From NCBI GenBank assembly GCA_024180945.1, contig JAKSGN010000006.1:3224001-3288000 (forward strand): 64,000 nt of DNA. Direction: 5' to 3'. Source of the stretch: Macrophomina tecta (lineage: Eukaryota > Ascomycota > Dothideomycetes > Botryosphaeriales > Botryosphaeriaceae). The position numbers and the translations under genes are program-made. The notes beneath the pieces were generated by a model, which saw only the letters and a list, made by a program, of their open reading frames with translations, did not search any database and was not told the DNA's origin. Position 1 is the stretch's first letter. The number at the start of each line of letters is the position of its first letter. Of the stretch, positions 59,970 to 64,000 are shown one piece after another.

Positions 59970-61569
59970 TCACGCAGGAGCAGAAACCAACTCAGGCTCT
60001 TGGTGGCGGTTCTCTTGAGCAGATGGTCCTCCGTGTGGTCCACCAGGCGCCATCGTCATCATCTGCTTCCTCTTTTCGAACTTCTCCCGCATCAACTGCA
60101 CTTGCTCTGTGTAGTAGTCCACCCGCGCGCTGTTTCGATGCCAGCCTTCAATCTTCTCAGCTTTACAGAAGCCCTCAAGCACTATGTTCAGCCACATGTC
60201 ATTCCTCAATGCCGGTAAGCGCCTCGTCCAGCCATCTGCTGCAGGCCCGATCTTTAACTGAGTCATGCAGTGGAAGTGGCCGGTCTGGATTACTTCGGCC
60301 ACGCGGCTGTGGCGTTTTTGCGCATACGCCGTCAAGCATGCTTCAACGTCCTCCGACGGAACCCCAGACTCGAGGCTGTCTCCCACGTGGGTTCGGAGCT
60401 CCAGGAGAAGGCTGGCAAAGCAAGCGGCCGATTCCATAGCCTGCATGGCCCCCATTGCTGTATGCGGCAGCATCTGGTTTGGTTGTGTTAATGATTGTGC
60501 GTGCAAGTGCTACTTGAGTGCTCACCTTGTGCGCGGCATCTCCCAAGAGGAACATGCGCCCCGAGAACCAGGTATCGACGAGGCCTTGTTCGAGCGGAGT
60601 CATCACTGCGGCACGTCTGGCGCGGTACATGTCGGAGAAAGTGACGTCGTCCGTGATGGTCACATCGGCCATTTCACTGAAGACGGCTTCAACGTCTTCC
60701 TCAACGTACCGCTTGGTCTTGCCGAGCTCGACAGCCTCCTTCAGATCCACGAAGACGAACCAATACAATGCGCCGCCCATGCCAGAGAAGATGAGAGAAG
60801 AGATGTTGGCTCGGTGAATTGTGAACGCTCTGCCAGGCCCGATCTCGGGAAGAGGATCGGACATCCCGTATACGCACGCATACTTGGATGCGAAATCTTC
60901 ATATGGTGAGCAAATGTTACCTTCTGTAGTCATCAAGGAGTACTCTCCCAGTGTACTTACTCTGTGGGGTCTTCTGAAGATGCGGCAGCGCTTCTTGGAT
61001 GTGCTGTCGGACAATGCTCCGCACACCATCGGCTCCGGCCACAAAGTCGCAGCTGTATTGGCTTCCGTCGGCTGCAGTGACAACAGATTTCGCTCCAAGG
61101 TCCTCCACAGAGCAGACTCTCTTAGACATGTGAATTGGAGACTTGTCTTTGACACCGCCGTACAATATTTCCAGGACGCGCTGTCTTTCCATGAAGAACG
61201 CTCCATAGCCAAGACTCGTGTGTGCTGTCAGCAGTCATGCAGTTCTTTAACCTGAGGGATCGTTACTTACAGATCCGGATAGGCGCTCATAGCGTTCAGT
61301 GTGTTAAGGAGTGTACCATCACTATCTCGGTACTCCCATGAGTGGTGAGGCACCGCATATTGCTCGACGTCTTGGAGAAGGCCTATCTGATCGAGGATAC
61401 GCAAGCCGTTGGGCATCAACCCAATACTGGCCCCCTCTGCTGGAGCAATCTCACTTCTCGCTTCCCAGAGAACGTAAGATATGCCCGCTTGCTCAAGGAT
61501 GTTGGCCAGTGTCAGGCCGGCGATCCCACCTCCAATGATCCCAACGGTAACGTGCTGTTCGGTAGCCAT
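59970..61569 (-). CDS. FAD-dependent monooxygenase (PaxM-like, secondary-metabolite type)
   Basis: Exons 61569-61271, 61214-60961, 60923-60526 and 60473-59970 give 484 residues. The N-terminal Rossmann motif GIIGGGIAGLTLANILEQAG binds FAD. Next are SIGLMPNGLRILDQIGL, GYGAFFMERQRVLEILY, the DG motif CDFVAGADGVRSIVR, and the GD motif FLLGDAAHKMLPHTAMG with D313, followed by AMQAMESAACFASLL. The order matches flavin monooxygenases such as PaxM-type epoxidases of indole-diterpene and meroterpenoid pathways; salicylate-hydroxylase-like enzymes are the broader family. The C-terminus is long and H/P/G-rich. The 35-nt intron 60960-60926 implied by this model is short, so the exon 2-3 join is less certain. 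A TATA box lies about 92 bp upstream. Confidence 0.85.
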
Positions 61570-63777
61570 GCTTTGCGAGAGTTAGGCAAAGATACCAGGT
61601 GGAACAAGTGCCAAAGAGTGCCTTTCTGCGTCCCGCAGTACCTTCCACCAGGAAGAAGTACCTTTATATCCCATTCTTTGACAAAGCTTGACTTCCTTGC
61701 TGGTCGTTATCGTGGTTTTCCGAAGGCATGGTCGCATGGTGAATAAGCCTCGGCCGAACGATCGAGCTGTGCGTACCTCGGACTGTGAGGAGGATTCTTG
61801 CATCTTTGCCGAAAAGGGGAGCCGACGGTACGGGGACCACTTTTTCAGGGCACCCATGGGGCCTGTCTCGGCGCGTCAGTACCCACTTTCTCCGTGGCTG
61901 CATCGCTCCGTAGGGCTGAAGCCGTTCGGCTGTCTTTACTTGAACGGTTAAAGGCGAGGTGCAATTCCGAAATCGTCCGACAACATTTGCCTCGATCTAC
62001 AAGCTGCACGTGGATGCAATCGAGTCCCTGATCTCGCGTGGTACACATTTATGCGGAGAGTGAAGGTGTGTAACCTCAGACGCTGCTACTAAGCCAACAA
62101 TAACGGCGAGCATCTAGTCAGCTTCCTGCCTCTCAAAGACGGCTAAACCCGCTGTTACCAATACTGACCGTTTTGTTTCTGGATGTTACCCGGGATCGTT
62201 ACAAGTTCCCACGACGCCGCCATCGTCCGGTTCCTCGGAGCGACACGGCCATCACTATGTTACCCCAGGATCCTCCGGTTCGGCTAAGGCATTATTCACC
62301 CTACTCGTCCCAGACAAGTTGTTTAGTGTTGGAATATATGGCATCTTAGTCCGCCCTAGCGACAGTGCGGTGTCATACTTTCGCCAGTCCAACAATTAGA
62401 CTGTCAGCTTCTTGCACGAGATGAAATAATGGTTACTTATCACCGTTTTTGCGAGAGTCCACAACCAGCATCTAACGCGGCGAAAGAACCCAACGCTCTT
62501 TAAAAACGTTCAGTGCTACATGTAGTACAGCAAGGCCTCCGAGTGCCATTTTTAGGAGTATATCTACCATGTGCGGCTCGCCGGCATTTACGGAGCTCTT
62601 AATCAAGAAGGGCTGAAGCCCGGACTGACCCTCTCGCTCACGCCACGCTCTACCTGACCCGGGTCGTCGAGTTGCTGAACAGACTACTTCAGATGTGAAA
62701 CTAGACAGTGGCGTCACTACGGATTCATGCACCGCAAAAGAAAAAAAAATGCCCGAATCTTTCGGCCTCCGCCATATCCGGTTCGGTCTCTTGCCTTGGC
62801 CCAGCCGCAACACATGCTCCTACTCGAATGAACTCAGATATTCTGGGCTCCGGAAGGCACGTACAAGTCTCGCAATCCTCTGGGCTCGGCTGGAAACCCG
62901 CCTTGGTTCGTATCGCCCTCCACGCCACGACATCCCCCCAAGCGCCTGTAGCATACCCGGAGAGGCTAGGGGTCCGCCACGGACCGAGCTTCTATTGCTC
63001 CTTGGGACAGCTGCTGAAGCAAGAATTATGCGCCTCCGCTGGCCATCTTCACGATTCGTGCTTATCTCCGTTGAAGAGGACGCCGCTGACTTCTCTCAAA
63101 GCACTCGTCGCTACTTCTCGCTACCACAGGTGCAGTCGTCATGAGTGTTGACAGAGTAACTGGTAAACCAAGATAACAAAAAAGACCAAGCACTGACAGT
63201 ATCACAACGTCAAATCTGTATACGCACAAAAATCAAAGCAAATGGCGCCGCGCTGCCTCCGTATGCCTTCCTGCCATGGGGGTATACCTGCCTGTCTGCC
63301 GTTGACAAGTGATGAGAAACAGCCCATTCGTGACTCTCTTTCAGATGATGCCCAGGTACAACAAAGAAAGGACATGATGACGTCAACAAAGCAGCAGTAG
63401 AAAAGAAGAGGAAATTATTGTACATAACCCCTCTCCCTATGAGTAAGAGGGAAAAATCTCAAGGAGAAAAAGGAAAAAAAAAAGGAAAAAAGGAGGTCGT
63501 CCCATGACCGATATATAGCATAGTTCGCTTTCTCCTCATTCGCCCTTGCCCCTTGAACTCTTTTGAACCAACCGCTTCGCCATTCTATACAACGAAACAC
63601 CGCTTCCACACAAGAAAGGATATCGCTCAGAAGGATGTAAAAGAAAAAGAGACCCGCCATAAATGCTACGACCTGCCTCTCTTTAAAACCCAATTTTTTG
63701 AATCCCCCCCCAAAAAATAACAAAACAAAACGCCGTCTCGTTCTTCTCGTTAATCTCTCTCCCCACCAATCACTCCC
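61570..63777. other. Spacer between the FAD monooxygenase and the right-edge gene
   Basis: 2.2 kb. The left part is the monooxygenase promoter. The right part (about 63.2-63.8 kb) is A/T-tract-rich and is probably the 3' UTR of the minus-strand receiver gene. Open frames at 62.7-63.15 kb have no domain and are not called. Confidence 0.5.
61661..61668 (-). promoter_or_regulatory. TATA box of the FAD monooxygenase gene
   Basis: TATAAAGG on the minus strand, about 92 bp upstream of the ATG at 61569. Confidence 0.5.
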
Positions 63778-64000
63778 TTACCTCCTCCCCGCATCCCCAC
63801 CCCTGCCAAACCTCGCGGCCAACTCCTCAATCTTTGGCACGAGCTCCGGAATCCTGAACGGCTTACTAACCACATCATCCATGCCCGCATCCCTCAACTG
63901 CGCGATTTGTTCCGCGCGCGCGTTCGCCGTGACCGCAATAATCGGGACATGCCGCACCAGCTCGCCTTTCTCCTCCCATTCCCTGATCGTGCGCGTGCAC
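63778..64000 (-). CDS. Response-regulator receiver domain, C-terminal end of a probable hybrid histidine kinase (partial)
   Basis: Only the last 73 codons and the TAA (63780-63778) are in the window. The protein reads IREWEEKGELVRHVPIIAV, TANARAEQIAQLRDAGMDD and VVSKPFRIPELVPKIEEL, then a short G/R tail. This is the second half of a receiver domain: beta-4 with the conserved T/A (PIIAVTANA), GMDD, and the cis-peptide KPF lysine-proline. In filamentous fungi such a C-terminal receiver usually ends a hybrid histidine kinase of a phosphorelay feeding Ypd1. A Rim15- or Ssk1-type protein is possible. The phosphorylated Asp and kinase domains would lie beyond the right edge. Confidence 0.8.
   Translation of the reverse strand, partial: CTRTIREWEEKGELVRHVPIIAVTANARAEQIAQLRDAGMDDVVSKPFRIPELVPKIEELAARFGRGGDAGRR

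Noticed and set aside
62708..63151. Overlapping open frames of about 148 codons
   Set aside because: Two frames over the same bases, neither with a domain; the sequence looks like spacer.

Overview
The window reads as nuclear DNA of a filamentous ascomycete. Spliceosomal introns of about 43-230 nt interrupt most genes, with GT/AG ends and branch-like CTAAC/CTGAC elements. The gene set (RPB1, SWD1/COMPASS, IES4/INO80, VID30/GID, VPS28, NOC2) is eukaryotic, and Zn2Cys6 regulators, P450s and xylitol dehydrogenase are typical of Pezizomycotina. A Dothideomycete is my guess, but the sequence alone does not prove it.

Left part (1-35 kb) is a conserved core. In order it holds: RPB1 (minus, running off the left edge in its CTD), SWD1, a decayed or unresolved gene at 8.2-9.2 kb, a divergent protein-kinase-like gene with a GC-AG intron, a GC-rich spacer with two G-quadruplex-type motifs, IES4, VID30/GID1, an MFS transporter, a peroxisomal ABCD half-transporter, NOC2, VPS28 (divergent from NOC2 across 212 bp), an EFM2/Rrg1-like methyltransferase, and a xylitol dehydrogenase with a 9-nt first coding exon.

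Right part (35-62 kb) looks accessory: long spacers, relics and oxidative enzymes. It contains a BTB/POZ gene with no visible ATG and a probable C-terminal frameshift, a Zn2Cys6 regulator, two P450s of different families, a broken enoyl-CoA hydratase/isomerase on the minus strand, and an FAD monooxygenase of the PaxM-like class. Three genes in this stretch (37.2-39.6, 48.9-50.7 and 55.0-56.1 kb, all plus strand) are paralogues of a cysteine-rich family I do not recognise. They share an HPP..A(F/Y) motif, then R-C-D, then paired cysteines, then R-C-L-x-H-R, then further paired cysteines. This family is the best candidate for something undescribed. The oxidative genes and the regulator resemble parts of a secondary-metabolite locus, but no PKS, NRPS or terpene synthase lies in the window.

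The right edge (63.8-64.0 kb, minus) holds the last 73 codons of a hybrid histidine kinase or other response-regulator receiver protein. No convincing tRNA, rRNA, complete transposon or CRISPR array was seen. Exon joins below were made by hand from splice consensus and reading phase. Totals divide by three for every complete multi-exon model.
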